Positions 1 to 12,500 of a DNA stretch of 64,000 nt are shown here, in pieces; positions within the stretch are counted from its first letter, which is position 1, and each line of letters begins with the position of its first letter. Position numbers and translations under genes: made by a program. Source of the DNA: Sitta carolinensis. Lineage: Eukaryota; Chordata; Aves; Passeriformes; Sittidae. The notes under the pieces were generated by a model, which saw nothing but the letters and a program-made list of their open reading frames with translations, ran no database searches and was not told the DNA's origin. The stretch spans positions 7,610,452-7,674,451 of the forward strand of contig CM063294.1 of assembly GCA_032173965.1 (NCBI GenBank), read 5' to 3'.

Positions 1-20
1 CTCTTTAGTGGGCAGGTTTA

Positions 21-539
21 GGTTTCATGTTCAGTGCTGCTGAGCTCTCTTCACAGAGCAGGGAGACAAAACAATTCCTGCTCCAGCCTGGCACCAAGGA
101 CAACTTTCAGCCCCAAGAACAAACCCAACGGGGAAGGGAGAAGGAAAACCAAGGAGGATGGAGCTCCATACCCTGGAGCTGGAATTGCACCGTGAACTCC
201 AGTGTGCTGATGGAGCAGAGCTGATCGCAGTGTGAGACCTCGGGATCCATTCTGTGCCCATTTGGGGTTCATTTTGGGTGTGCCCAGCCGGGCTCTGGTG
301 CTGCCCAGGAGTGCCCAGGGAGGGCTTTTCATAAATCCCTGCTTCATCCTTCTGCTCTGCTCTCTGTGCCAGGATAATGATCCTGAAAGCACCATGATCA
401 ACAGGAAAAAAAGGGGAGGTCAGGCAGAGCAGGGAGGGCTGAGCTCAGGTCCTTCCAGGAGCAGTCCCTGATACCAAAACACCGAGCTCTTCTCTGAGAA
501 AGGAGCGACATCAGCCTTCGGTAATTTATGAACACAAAT
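21..539. repeat. Left arm of 519-bp near-perfect inverted repeat
   Basis: This segment is the reverse complement of 37,225-37,743. Reading both by eye, the arms are equal in length with no indels. I count four mismatches in 519 bp (two adjacent near position 49, one near 270, one near 456), about 99% identity. Homology stops sharply at both ends. The two arms bracket about 36.7 kb containing all of CSNK1A1. Part of the unit (about 271-380) recurs in diverged form immediately downstream, so the unit may belong to a dispersed LTR-like family. I see no clear target-site duplication. It could be two young insertions in opposite orientation, a local inverted duplication, or an assembly artefact. 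Confidence 0.9.
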
Positions 540-640
540 TTTGGGGGTGCCCAGCCAGGCTCTGGTGCTGCCCAGGGAAGGCTTTTAATAAATCCCTGCT
601 TTCTCCTTTTGCCCTGCTCTCTGTGCCAGTGCAGCCTCCA
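538..640 (+). repeat. LTR-like fragment, diverged copy of 271-380
   Basis: This stretch repeats, in direct orientation and with clear divergence, the part of the left inverted-repeat arm at 271-380. Shared blocks include the CCAGCC..GGCTCTGGTGCTGCCCAG segment and an AATAAA-like hexamer followed by a T-rich run and CTGCTCTCTGTGCCAG. A poly(A)-like hexamer followed by pyrimidine- and GT-rich sequence resembles the R/U5 region of an endogenous retrovirus LTR. The family assignment is inference. No retroviral genes are visible in the window. Confidence 0.5.
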
Positions 641-777
641 GAAGGCATCAAGGGTGAGCTGTGGGGCAGGGAAGGATGATGGAGAACCAGGAGTGGGAAC
701 AGCTCTGGCCCATGATCCCCCTGTGGGTACAGGCTGGGGAAAGGAGGCTGAAATGCAGATTTCTCATCTCTCTCTGA

Positions 778-940
778 AATTTGAGAGAATCACAGGTGTG
801 TTAGGGTTGGGAGGGACCTCTGGAGCTGGTCCAGTCCTGGCACAGGGGGCAGGCAGGGGATTGCACCCTGGTGGGATGGGGATGTGTCCAGAGGCAGAGA
901 CTCCACAGCATCCCCGGGCAGCGCCTGCAGGGCTTTGCAA
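778..940 (+). mobile_element. CR1-type LINE fragment
   Basis: The segment carries the hallmarks of the 3' part of avian CR1: AGAATCACAG..., then GGGTTGGGAGGGACCTCTGGAG, then a GTCCAGTCC-type block and a GACTCCACAGCATCCCCGGGCAG block. It is diverged and incomplete, with no usable reading frame. CR1 is the dominant non-LTR retroposon of birds and reptiles, so it also supports an avian origin. Confidence 0.8.
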
Positions 941-1099
941 GGATAGATTGTCTACTCCTAGCCAGCCCATCTGCTAATAATTCACAAGTAATTAATAATT
1001 CTACATTGCTTCCACTCTTTTACTAGACTCCACTCTTTTGCTAGGTTCTTAATCACTTCATAATTCTTCTAGCTAAACTTTTAACTCTTGATTTTCTTG

Positions 1100-1275
1100 G
1101 TTTCTTGATTCGCCACAGTCATAGAAAGAATCACGACGCGCCAAGATGGATGGGGTTGCAAAAGACCCCCCCAGATCATCGAGTCCAACCTGTGACCAGT
1201 CCCCTCCTTGTGTCCCAGACCACAGCACTGAGTGGCCCATCCAGCCTCTCCTTACACACCTCCATGCACCGAAGG
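1100..1275 (+). mobile_element. CR1-type LINE fragment
   Basis: A GGTTGCAAAAGACC block followed by AGATCATCGAGTCCAACC and a TCTCCTTACACACCTCC block matches the conserved 3' region of another CR1 subfamily as I know it. It ends about 100 bp before the CpG island of CSNK1A1. The stretch between the two CR1 fragments (about 960-1,090) is AT-rich and shows nothing else I can support. Confidence 0.75.
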
Positions 1276-1595
1276 TGTGGGGTTTATTTATCCACAAACC
1301 GGCCCCTTAACCTACACACAGGCCGGGGCCTGGGCTTGGAGCAGAGCCTGGGAACAGCACCACACGCGGGGGTGGATCTCATCGGCGGCTGACCCAGCTG
1401 CAGCCCCCGCCGCTGTGGCAGATCCCCGGTGCCTCTGGGCTGCCCGCACAGCGCGGACCCCGCCGAGCGACCCCCACCGCCCCCCGCCCGCCGCCTGCCC
1501 CTTTAAGAGCCAGTGAGGGCACGTCCGCCTTCCCCGCCCTCTTCCGCCCTCACTGGCGGAACGGCGCTATCCGCATGCGCGCGCTCGCCGAGCAC

Positions 1596-1647
1596 CCAAT
1601 CACCGCCCCCCGCTGGAGGGCGGGGCGCCGAAGAGGGTGTTGATTGG
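1596..1647. promoter_or_regulatory. Paired CCAAT / inverted CCAAT boxes (NF-Y-like)
   Basis: CCAAT lies at 1,596-1,600 and ATTGG at 1,643-1,647, about 45 bp apart, each flanked by GC boxes. Closely spaced CCAAT pairs upstream of a CpG-island start are common NF-Y arrangements. Confidence 0.55.
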
Positions 1648-1774
1648 CGCAGCGCCACGAGGGGGCGTGTCCCTCTCGGCAGCGCCCCGCCCCGCTCCCA
1701 GCGCGCCCCGCGCGGTGAAGAAGCGGCGGCCGCGCGCCGGGGGCATTTTGTGTCGGCGGCGGTGGCTCAGGCAC

Positions 1775-1785
1775 AAGATGGCGGC
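1775..1785 (+). promoter_or_regulatory. YY1-type AAGATGGCGGC element
   Basis: The 11-mer is the canonical activating YY1 motif found within the first tens of bases of many housekeeping transcripts. Its orientation agrees with + strand transcription. The ATG inside it also opens a tiny upstream frame. Confidence 0.65.
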
Positions 1786-1798
1786 GGCGGCCGAGTGA
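1778..1798 (+). other. Minimal uORF in the 5' UTR (6 codons)
   Basis: The ATG inside the YY1-type motif is followed by four alanine codons, a glutamate codon and TGA. It is translated only if the transcript starts upstream of 1,778. I see no other upstream ATG before the main start at 2,109. Confidence 0.4.
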
Positions 1799-2108
1799 GC
1801 GGCCGGCGGCCGCCGCGACCCCGCGAGTTTCCCCCCCCCCCCTTTCCCCTCACTGCTCTCACAAGCACCTCGCGGGCCGCTTCTCCTGTTTCTGGAGCGC
1901 GCCGAGAGCCGGGGAGCGGCGCCGAGCCGCGCAGGGGGGGCGCCCGCCGGAGGGCCCCGCTGGAGCTGAGCGCGGGGACCGTCCTTGGCTGCGCCGCTCT
2001 CCTCCCGCCCCACACACACCTCCGGCCCCTTTCCCCACCTCGAGGGCGGCCGTAGAGCTCTCGTTGTCCGCCGAGCCGGCCGGGAGGGCCCGAGAGCCGC
2101 CCCTCGCC

Positions 2109-2231
2109 ATGGCGAGCAGCAGCGGCTCCAAGGCCGAGTTCATTGTCGGAGGCAAATACAAGCTGGTGCGGAAGATCGGCTCGGGCTCCTTCGGGGACAT
2201 CTATTTGGCCATCAACATCACCAACGGCGAG
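2109..2231 (+). CDS. CSNK1A1: CSNK1A1 exon 1 (coding part), residues 1-41
   Basis: Starts [11 protein letters not shown] and ends NITNGE at a phase-0 donor GAG|gtaagg. It carries the glycine-rich ATP loop and the beta-hairpin with Gly40. Confidence 0.98.
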
Positions 2232-3451
2232 GTAAGGGCCGCTCGCAGTGTTCCCTCAGCTGCCCGGGCATCAGCAATCGCCGCTCCGAGCCCCCCGGCC
2301 GTGCCCTCCGTGTGCCCGGGGTGGGCCCTTCTTTTCCCCCCGAGCCCCTTCTTTTCCCCTCAGCTCTTCTTTCCTCTCTCCGAGGGCTCCATTCTCCCCC
2401 TTTTCCCCCGAGGATCTTCATCCTCCCCTTCCCCAGAAGAGCCCCTGTCGTCGTGGGTTTCCCCCACCCAGCGCTTGGGAGAGGAGAAAAGAAGCGAAAA
2501 CCATTTGGGGGGGAAAACGTATTTAAATATATTTGTGTTTTGTGAGCGGCTAAAGTCGTCGTCCCTCGCCCGCCATTCATCTCCTCCTCTGCCTGAGCTG
2601 GGGAACACTTTGTATCTCGTTTCATCAACACTAATAGAAACAAAGAAGATCCCCCTGTTTTTCCAGCTTTTCTTTTGGTTTTTTTATCTTTTCTTCCTCC
2701 CCCTCACGGCTCTGAGCTGTAAAGAAGAAACACCCACGTATGTTCTTCCTCACTTAAGTGCTTCTGAAGACTCCACATCCCTAGCTCGCATGCATGACCC
2801 GGCATGGATATTTACCTACAAAACACCGCGATGTGGAAGACGCCGCAAAAAAATGCAGCATGTCGAGCTGGGAAATAAATAAATAAACATCTACCCCCAA
2901 AGCGTTTGCCTCGGGGGTGTGTGTGTGTGTGGGGGATGTGGAAGGTGCTGTGTGCCCCTTAAAAAGCCTGCTGGACGCTGACTCCTTGTTCCCTCTCCCT
3001 GCAGGAAGTTGCTGTGAAGTTGGAGTCTCAGAAGGCTCGGCACCCGCAGCTGCTGTATGAAAGCAAACTGTACAAGATCCTGCAGGGAGGAGTTGGCATC
3101 CCACATATACGGTAGGACTTGGCCCCGTGTGCCAGTGGCGTTGCTCTATGGCTGGCATGACTTTTTTTTTTTTTTTTTGGCCGTGCTAGTTACTGATTGT
3201 TTCTTTTATTTGTTTTATACTTTTTACTGCGAGGCAGGGCACCACCGTAAAAAGAAATGTATGCACGCAGCATTGGGGTTGATAAGGAGGGAAATGCTCC
3301 ATTCCAACTCGCTGGCTTCCCCTGGCAGGCCTGCTGTCTTTTTAGAGAGCGAGAAATTCTTGTGGCCATTAGAACAAAGTGTGAGGAGCTCGTTTCTCCG
3401 AGAGGCAGAGAGTTGGGAGCCGGCCCTGGAAATGGCTGCTTTCTTTTGTTG

Positions 3452-3516
<65 letters not shown>

Positions 3517-6500
3517 TTTTTTTTTTTTTCAACATGTCTTCCTGCTCCGCTCAGAAAATGGCGGCTGGACGTGATTAACCCTCCCCCTTCTCCTGGTGGG
3601 ACAAGGGACGTGCTCGGGCTTGTGCCTGTTTTTTTTTTTTTTTTCCTTTCATAGTTATGAGCCGCCAGCCTTGAGACTGCAGAGAACCCGGAGCAGGAAT
3701 GAAATGGCAGCGGCAGCAGCAGCTCCTTTCTGCTGCCCGCAACAGATGCGTCACCAGCCTTGCCCGACAGGATTAATCCCTCCCAATTCCCTCATTATGC
3801 GGCTCCTCGCTTCCTATTCCAACTGAAACTTTCGGCAGGGTTTCAGAATTGCCTTGATTTGCAAGAAAATCGAGGGTGTAGCACTGCTGGAGGGGTTATT
3901 CCTCATGGGGTTACCCTGGGGGGTGCCCAGCTCTGGAATTTGGGCATCAAAGGGTTACCTGAAACTTTGGGTTTTCTCCAGCCAGACTTTTTACAAGTTG
4001 TTCCTTTTTTTTTGAAACTTTGATAATTGTTTTTGAAGTTAGTATTTTTTTTCCTTGCCACAGCAGCATAAAAGATTTTTGTTCCTTGAGCTGCACAAAC
4101 TATTTCAGTTCAGGTGCTGTGTCAAACTGTGGATTCCATTTAATTTAACCCTTCCTGACTTGGTACAGGGTCAATTATGACAATTAGGGTCTGTTTTAGA
4201 GTTCTCACGATGACATAGCTGAGTTTCTATATTAATTTGGATAAAGCCTAGTACAAATCTGCATTTTTGAGGTTAATAACTCCCTGCTCCTTCCCCCCAA
4301 ACACAACTGGCTCTGATCCTGCATGTGAGCTGGAGGAGACAGTCTTGTCCTGGCCATCTGTCCTCATTCACTCCAGCCTTTTGCAGGGATGCAATCAACA
4401 TACCTGAATTAAATACTCGCAGCTTCAACAGAGTTGCTGGTGTAAAAACAGATGCAGTGTTTCTTTGAGAATACAGTTTCCTTCTTCTCTCGAACGTGGC
4501 TGCCTTTATTTCACAACTGAAAGAATAGGAATTGCATTTTGGAAAGCTTTCATGGTATAGTTGCATGCTAAAACAGGGATAACTGGGCAAATAGCCAGAG
4601 CAAGCAGATATCAGGTGTTTCATCACAGAACTGGAAAAGCAGGCATTCTTGAACTACTTTTTTGAAAAGTAAATGAGTGAGTGGTGCTATAATGAGGGCA
4701 AGTTGCAAATTTTTGGCTTTTCCACTGAGATACTGTTTAATTTCTTGTATTTGGTTAAAATGCCCTGGGAAATACTGGTGATAACCTTGCATGTTGAGAA
4801 ACTTGCCTCTGGCTTCAACTTCAAGTTTCCTCTGTATTTGAGGTTCTTGTACCCTCTAAAAATAATACAAGGTCCAAGAGAATTGAGAATGGACAAATGA
4901 GGCAGCGCTTACCAAATTGATTCATAGACTTATTGTGCTAAAGGTGTGTGATTATTGGATTATGTCAGTCAGTCTTTTCAGGTTCTCACAAAGTTAAGAT
5001 TTGTAGTATTTTTCTAGAAAAGTGTCTTTTTGGAAATAGCATTAATTATAAATCTATTTTTACATGCCATATGCTCCTTGAGAGGTTTCTCTGGGCTGTT
5101 GGTATTGCTTAGGTGGTGCTTGAAAAAATCTAAAATTCTTAGGTTTATTTTCTTTTGAGAGAAGCTGAGTTGGGGAGCAGCACAGTTCTTGTAACAAATA
5201 TTAACCTGTTCTGGGTTTAGTAGAGGTAGAATCAGTGGTGCTGTGAATCCAAGTCAATACTTAGGTCACTTTGCATGTGTCATTGATAATCCATGTGCCA
5301 CCATTGTGTTATAATAATATGCTGTCACATTGGAATAAGCTGTTCTGCCTCAGTGTATTCACAAGGATGAATCAAGCTGAAGGAAAGTCAATACACTTGG
5401 TAAAATTCCTGTAATGTGACACCTTTAAACAACAGCAGCACAAGATTTTGATAGGGAGTACAGGACTCATGCCAAGATTGCCACACTTTCGAAAACTCAC
5501 TCCACATCTTGGACGTATCAACACGAAAATTTGGGTTCCTCATTTGGGAGTGAGGGATTTTTCCTTTATTTCTCACCTCCTTGAGTGATGCAGTGGCCAA
5601 GATGAACTTCCTGGAAGTTGCAGGCTGTGACTTTGCCTCACTGGAGTGGTCTCTGCTGTGGCTCTGTGACTCAAGAAGAGCTGAGGTAATAAATGAGCTC
5701 TGCATTGCTCATTCACTGGGGCTCTGCCTTGAGCTGTGGTTGCAGCCCAGAATTGCAAGGACACGTGTCCAGAGTGCCACTGAGGTTAGCTGGAGCCAAG
5801 CAGTTCTTTTTACACGTTGATTCCAGGCACTTTCTGGCTCACTGCAAGAAATTAAAGAGCAAAAATCTCAGTGTTTGGGGTTAAGAGTTTAATATTTCTG
5901 TGGGGTCAGCAGTGAGCTTTCAGCTGTGGGTGCTTAATTCCACTGTAATAGAACATGTTTGCACAAAAAATGAGATTGGCATGAATGAATTGGAAATTTT
6001 ATTCTCTGAATATTCTAAATTTGCTGCTTGGTGTTTCCTGAAAGAGCAACAAAGTTTCTGAAATTAACCCTAAAGTTTCACAAAACCTTGGTTAATACTC
6101 CAAAAAATTTTTAAGCTGGGTTTTATTCTCGATGTCTAAATTTTGCTTGATTATTACCTTAATTTTTTTTCCCCCCAAAAAAACCCTAGCCTAATGTTGT
6201 GACAATCTGCTGTGCTTTTAGGACGCAATGGCCAGGCCCAGCATTCTGCTGGGTTTATTCTCATTGTTCTCCCTCATCAGCTGCCCTTGGCTTTTTTTTC
6301 CTCTCTTTTTTTTCAGTGACAAAGCATTTGGAGCTGTAATCTCATTAACTGGGCACTGATCCTATTAGTTGGGACTCTCCACCTTTATTCCCCAATTCCT
6401 GGTGCTGCCTTGGAGGAATGCAGCAGAGTTTGATTTTTGGGGTGTTTATCCACGGTGTGACTCTGGCAAAGCTTTATTCACCAAAGCAATTATTCAAATT

Positions 6501-9500
6501 ACCTGGGACAGCCACTCTTGATTTTTTTGCCATTTATGGTGTTCATCAAGTATTGCTTGATGAAAATCAGCTGTTTGTAAGTTTTAAAAACAAAGTTCCT
6601 TAGTGTTTTTTGAGTTGGGGTTTCTTTTTCAAAGTTCTCTTGCAAACTGAATAAGTTAATCTCTACATTTCTAAATTTTTCAATGCAGTACTTGCAAATA
6701 TTTTGCTGTTGAGAAATTGAGAGAAATTCTCAGTTAAGTTGAGTTTGCTGGAAAAAAATAAAATTATCGACAATGTTTGTGCTTCTGGCTGATCACTGCT
6801 GTGTTGCTGGATAATTATTAACAACTGAATCTGCCCTTATACATCTTCATGAAATACTACCTGTAATGGAAAAATGTGCTCAGGGTTGGTAATCTAAGAG
6901 TTATCCAAATTTGCCTGAAGCACTTGAAATTTTGATATTTTTAGCAGTGCTTAAAAAAGCTGTAAACACATCTCTTAAACAGCTTCATTTTAAACTGTTT
7001 TCTCAGTGACTTCCTGCAGCATAAACCCCCTCAACCAACCACCAGAAAAACCCAAACCACCATGAGAAAAAGAGAAAAGCACTCACTAAACCCACAAGAA
7101 ACCCCCCTAAAAAAAAAAAAAAAGTTTGTATCAATAAATCCTACTATTAATTAACTTTGCAAATTGAAGGTAACCAGAAGCCAATTCTTGTGTCTCTAAA
7201 TAAAATGGAAGATAATGTTTTATGGTTCCTTTATTAAGAAAATAAATTATTTCAATAAAATATCTTTCCATATAATCTGGAAAAATATATTTATTTTTCA
7301 AAAATATATATTTAAAATATGTTTTCTAAAATAAAATGTTTTCTACCAGTGGAAATTAATTGGTCTTGTGGGCTCTGTCAAAGCATCCAGGAGAACCCAC
7401 AGTTTGAATTTTTTTTTTCTCCCTGCCTTAACTCAGTTTGTGGAGTTTGAGGTCAGTGTTTGAAACAACTGAGCAGAGATAATATTAAAATATTCAAATA
7501 TCCTTTTCCTCAGTGCTGTTTGCTGGCCCCACTGCAGATGGCTGCTTCCCCTTCTCACTGAACTCCACCTGCCTTTTGCAGGGGCACTTCCCTTCCTGCC
7601 AGGTGTACGTGGAGTTTCTGTACCTGGAGTTTCTTGCCCAGCTCAGCAGAACAGGCAGCTGCACATGGCCCCACCTCCGTGCTGAGGGGCTGAGCTGTGC
7701 TGGCAGCCTCGGTGCATCGCTCTCAGAACTGTACAAAAAGTGAGCCAGAATGTTATTTATAGATGGAGCCAACTCCAGAGCGTAGGGTGTTCATGGCTGT
7801 TTCTTTATTTAGTGCTTGGGTGGCCTAATTCATGCTCTCTATGGTAACTAACGTTAGGTGACATCTGCTAAATATTGCACTTGAGGATTTCACTCCTGCC
7901 ATAGCACGGGAAGTTCACTTAGATTACTCCTAGCTGGCTAACAGTTCAGTGCTTTTGCACTTTCAGGGGAGATAAAGCAGGAATATAAAATATGTGTCAA
8001 TTGAGAGATGATTCTCTGATGGATTACCTTTCTCTTACGTGTTGCTTCAATGTCTGGAAGACTCAGTGCAGTTTTACAGGCATAATTCACTTTGCAGTTT
8101 GTCTGCACTGTCATTATTTGTCAGGTGTGGCTGTGCTGAGAACAAGGGTCTGAAGCAGTCCAGGTGCAGCATCCCAACTTTCTAGGCCAGCAGGGCAGTG
8201 CTCATGATTGTGTTGTTGGACTGAGAGAGCCAGAGAGCTCCTGCTAATATAAATGGTAAAGATAATGCTTGTACCCACAGGTAGTCAGCTGCCAGGTTTT
8301 TTTTCCTTACTTTTTGTTAAAAACCTTTTCCCATCTTCCTTGAATCTATAAGGAATAATTGCATAATTCCCTAAGTGCCTTGCTGAGCTGTTTTGTGCAG
8401 AGGTCACAGTCCTTCCATCTTTCTTGGGTGGAATTTTTCTGCCTGTGTTGGGATTTGGATTTCCCTTGCTGAGCTGCTGACAGGGCTAGCAGCAGTGATC
8501 CCAGGGTCTGGGCACAGCAGCTGCACTTTTCCTGCTTAGTGAATTTGGTCTTTTGCAGGGATATCCGAGCTGTGCAGTTGCAGGGAGGTCAGTGTTTTCC
8601 CTTTAGTCCCATCATCTGACTAATGCCCAGTTCAGAGACTTTTGTGTAAATGCCTTAGGGCTGGCAGGGTTGGAATACAGTTCCAGAGTGTTCCCCAGGT
8701 CAGTGCCATTGGGATTTCTGTGGGTGTCTGAATCCTTTGTGCCCTTCCAGACTTGCATATTCCCCCTCATGTGCCTGCTGACTTGTCACACTTACTAATG
8801 AGGTGATCTCAGGTAATTCTGTTAGGAAGTTCTTTCCAGCTTGCTTTTTCACCTTAGGTTTTTGTTCTAACAACTTTTTTATCCACCTTATTTCTTCTGA
8901 CAATCTCCATTTCTGTCACAAGAACTCTTTCACTTGTTGCTTGAAAACCCAAGTGCTGGGAAACTTAATTACATAGGATTACACAGAATAATCACACCAT
9001 CATTTATGAAAGTGGCAAAAGTTTATGTAATGGCAAAGAAGTCAGAATCACCCTTTTTGTAAAGGGAGTATAAACGTTTCTGGAAGTGTAAAGGTTTAAA
9101 TATTCCAGTGTTGGAAGAATTGTCCTTCCCTGCAGTGAGGCACCAGGAGATGTTTTTTGGCTGACAAAAGCCCAGCCTCCTGTAGCTCTGTTTGTAATTC
9201 CAGGTTGCCAGAGCCCCTGTGGGAATAGTCAGTGATGGAGCTGACAGAAGCCTTTAGTGGAGGATGGGTTACCTGGCAAAGCAGGAGAGCTTTTATTAAG
9301 TTGGAACAAAATGGTCTTGTTATGGTTTGTCTGGTGGTGGGAACAGTTTTTTGTGACACTGAGCTCGATGTTCTGGTTTTTTTTGTGAGCTGGAGGCAGT
9401 GAGGTGCCTTTATTGCCTTCCAAATTCTGGGATTTGGGGCTTCCTTACCCGTGGCTTACAGCTGTTGTTTATTAATTCAGTAATTTCCTTCATCTTGACC

Positions 9501-12500
9501 TGAATTTGTTGGTGTTTTTTTAATGTGAATCTTCTGAATCCTTTTATTTCTTTCTCACCCGTTTTGGGTGCTTGTGCTGGGTTTGTTACCTCGTTGTAAT
9601 TATTATAATTAGCAGTGTAGTGACTGAAACTGCTGGTTATTGACAGGAATTGTGTGAGTGACACAGCAGTGTGAAACTGGGCTGGAATTTCCTGGCCTGT
9701 GTGTGATTCTGTTAGTCCTTCACCCCCTTTCTCTGCTAGTTGGTCTAATTCTGTTTGAGCCTTCTAAAGGAAGATGTGAAAAAAGATTATTAATAACCAA
9801 ATTAGATATTTTCTTAGGTGAAACAAATAATGCAAACTAAACAAACCAAGTTATTAACAAGCACTTCCTCAAACATTTCTTTTGTCCTTGAGTTATTTAC
9901 TAAACATACAGGTCCTGAAATAGAAATTATTGATTTTTTTGAAAGATGCGGCTCTGAAAAGGCAAAAGGATTTTAAGTTTGGGTAGAGCTGACTGCAGTG
10001 TTTGCCACCAAGTACTAGATATGCATCAAGACTTCACTTCCTTGTCTCGAGGTTAGTCAGGAGAATTTAAAAACCCACCCCACGTCAGTTCAAGTAAACA
10101 TCCACTTGTCGTGTGACCTGACATCCTACCTGCCTTATTGTGTTATTTAGAAACTATCCACCTTCAGAGCTCTGCCTGGTGTGACTTAGATGTTCCCACA
10201 GAGCTCAAATCCTGAAATCCAAGATGTTAGAATGTTTCAGCTTTGTGTTTATGCTGGGGTTGTAGACCAGGCTCTCAAACCACATGATTTGGGAACTTGG
10301 TGACGTGGCCAGTCTTGGCCAAGTCACTGAAGTCAAATTAAGGTCACTGTGCTCAGCCTTTAACTATGCTCTGATAGAAAGCTTCAATAAAAGAGGTTTA
10401 CTGTATTCTGACTAATTGGAAGAGTTTGATTATGTAGCTTGAAAGAGATGAGGGAAGGGAGAGTGATGAAGCATTTTGCTGCCTGGGAGCTTGGGCACAC
10501 CTTGAAGCTCAAATAGGTTTGTGACATCTCTATCAGATGTTTGTGTGACACTGCCTGTTCAAGGGTAAACTCAGCTATTCCTCATGATTAGTCCTGTCCC
10601 TGTTTTGTGTAAGGATGTAAAGCACAGTAGGAATCAATTGGAGAAAGATCAGGAGAATTTTTCCTAGTAAATAAGCTTCTCTTCTCGAGATAATACATTG
10701 TGTGTAACTAAATCAGAGTAATTACTCAGCCAACATGGCTCTCAAGTAGTTCAAGCTCTTGCTCCCACTTTTTACTCCCCTCCAGAACTGTCCCTTAAAA
10801 TGTGGTGCTTTCTCAACTTTATTATGGGGGACAGGACTTAGAAGTGTGCTGACAGAAGTCCATGATCTCTCAGACATGTGGGCACACTTGTATTCTGAGA
10901 TACCAGTGCCTGGGGCTTTGTATGGATCATTCCTTCATATTAGTAAATCATTTAAAATTTCCCTGCTGATGCACTGTTAGAACTTGTGGAGATCTCTTTT
11001 AAGGACACCAGCTTTTCTGTCTCCTAACATCCAGGTTTTCCTAAGAAAACCAAGACTTCCTTGTTCTTTCATTCACAGCTGCCAGTAGCAGCAGCTCCTA
11101 CCTTGAATGGACATGATGTTGCTTTACTTCTTAATCCCATTTTCCCTGGAAATATTCCAAGGGAAATGAAAACTTAGAGTGTTAGCAAAGTAAATAAAAC
11201 ACTCTGATACCTTGGAAAAAGTTCCACTTGCCAGTAGTGAAATGAATAGGTGTCCCAGTCTTCAAGTGAAGAATTACAGGCAGGTAAAGGTGAAAATGAA
11301 ATATGAAGAGGTTCTGCCTTATTTCTCTATCTTGGAGAATTGAATGTGCTTTCCACCAGTGCAGAACGGTCAGGAGATGAGAATTTTCTTGTTCAGACAT
11401 AGAAAAAGACCAGACAGGGGTTGTGCAATCAGCCTGAATTACTGCACTTACTCAGCAGACACATCCCTGGGGAGGAATAAAAAGGATTTGAAAATGTACC
11501 TTCCAGGGTGGGCTTCCTTTGCATCAGCTTCACCCAGTCTGGGAGGCTGTGACTGAATTTTCTCAGCTCCACTGAAGGCTGAGCTTTGATCCTTTTCCCT
11601 TCCACTCCATCTCTTGGACACTGAACCATTGCTGTGCTCAACAATTACACTCAGCATCTCAGTTAGAAATTCCACCCCTTGAAGAAAATAGTATTTTATC
11701 TAGATCTTGATTTACTCCTTAGAATTCTTAATTTCAGCCTGTTACTCTCTGGTTTGGTTTTTTTTCCAACAAACCTAAATTTCATAGGACAGAACACCTA
11801 GGCAGGTCATTTGCTCCAATTGTCATTGCTTTAGGTGATCAAAATGTTCCATTTTCACCTGTGACCCCTCGAGTTGTTCACAGAGCTGTTCTGTTGACAT
11901 TTCATTGGAATGACTGCTTTCCAAATACATATTTTCTGCATCCCATTTTCATGCAGAGAATGAATAAAGCTCTTAGCCTGATCTGTAAAACAAGGGGTGT
12001 GAGCCACAGCTCAGTAAATAACTTATCAGATTTATGACAATGCAGGAATGAAGGGCATGGTTTCTCCTAGAATCCAGACAGTGGGAAGGTACAGGCCAGT
12101 AGTTCCTGAAACAAATCCAAATATAGAATCTTTTCTCTCTGGCTTTGTAAACATTTGATTTTACTACCTCAGCTAAGCTAAGCTTGGAATCCTGTGAGTA
12201 CCTAGGAATTTGTTGACTTTTTCAGTGGGAACTGTTTTCCAGACAGCCATGCATTTGTGTGCTGGAATTATTGCCTAAAGTGGAAATACAGTGTCTGAAC
12301 AGATATTTAAGCCCCACCTGCTACTTTAGCTGAATCTTGAGCTTTTTTTTTTTTTTTTAATCTGCATGCTCTTCTCATGAGGCACATCCTTGGGGTATCT
12401 TGTCTATACCACTGGGGTTGGGAAATTGAGGGAAATTCTCCCTGGCCTACTGGCAGTAGGTCCTTGATATCAGGAGCAGGAGCTTAAAAAAAGGCAAAAT

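Larger units (their letters stand above)
1740..2108 (+). other. CSNK1A1: 5' UTR of CSNK1A1 (start approximate)
   Basis: GC-rich leader continuous with exon 1. It contains a CGG-repeat stretch at about 1,780-1,815 and a run of cytosines near 1,831-1,842. The left edge is inferred from the promoter motifs. Confidence 0.55.
1385..2450 (+). promoter_or_regulatory. CSNK1A1: CpG-island promoter of CSNK1A1
   Basis: GC content and CpG density rise abruptly here and fall inside intron 1. No TATA box is evident near the probable start. Visible elements include several GC boxes (near 1,536, 1,618 and 1,685), a CCAAT box and an inverted CCAAT box, a GCATGCGCGC NRF1-like site at 1,573-1,582, and a YY1-type AAGATGGCGGC at 1,775-1,785. 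This is a typical broad housekeeping promoter. The start site is probably between about 1,650 and 1,775, because YY1 sites of this form usually sit just downstream of the start; this is inferred. Confidence 0.85.

Noticed and set aside
1..1384. Possible ARHGEF37 (the human neighbour upstream of CSNK1A1)
   Set aside because: Only repeats are present. No Dbl-homology or SH3 coding exon is readable.
2064..2882. Open frame extending CSNK1A1 exon 1 on both sides
   Set aside because: Upstream extension would need a non-ATG start. Downstream sequence is intron 1 after a clear GAG|gtaagg donor that joins in frame to exon 2.
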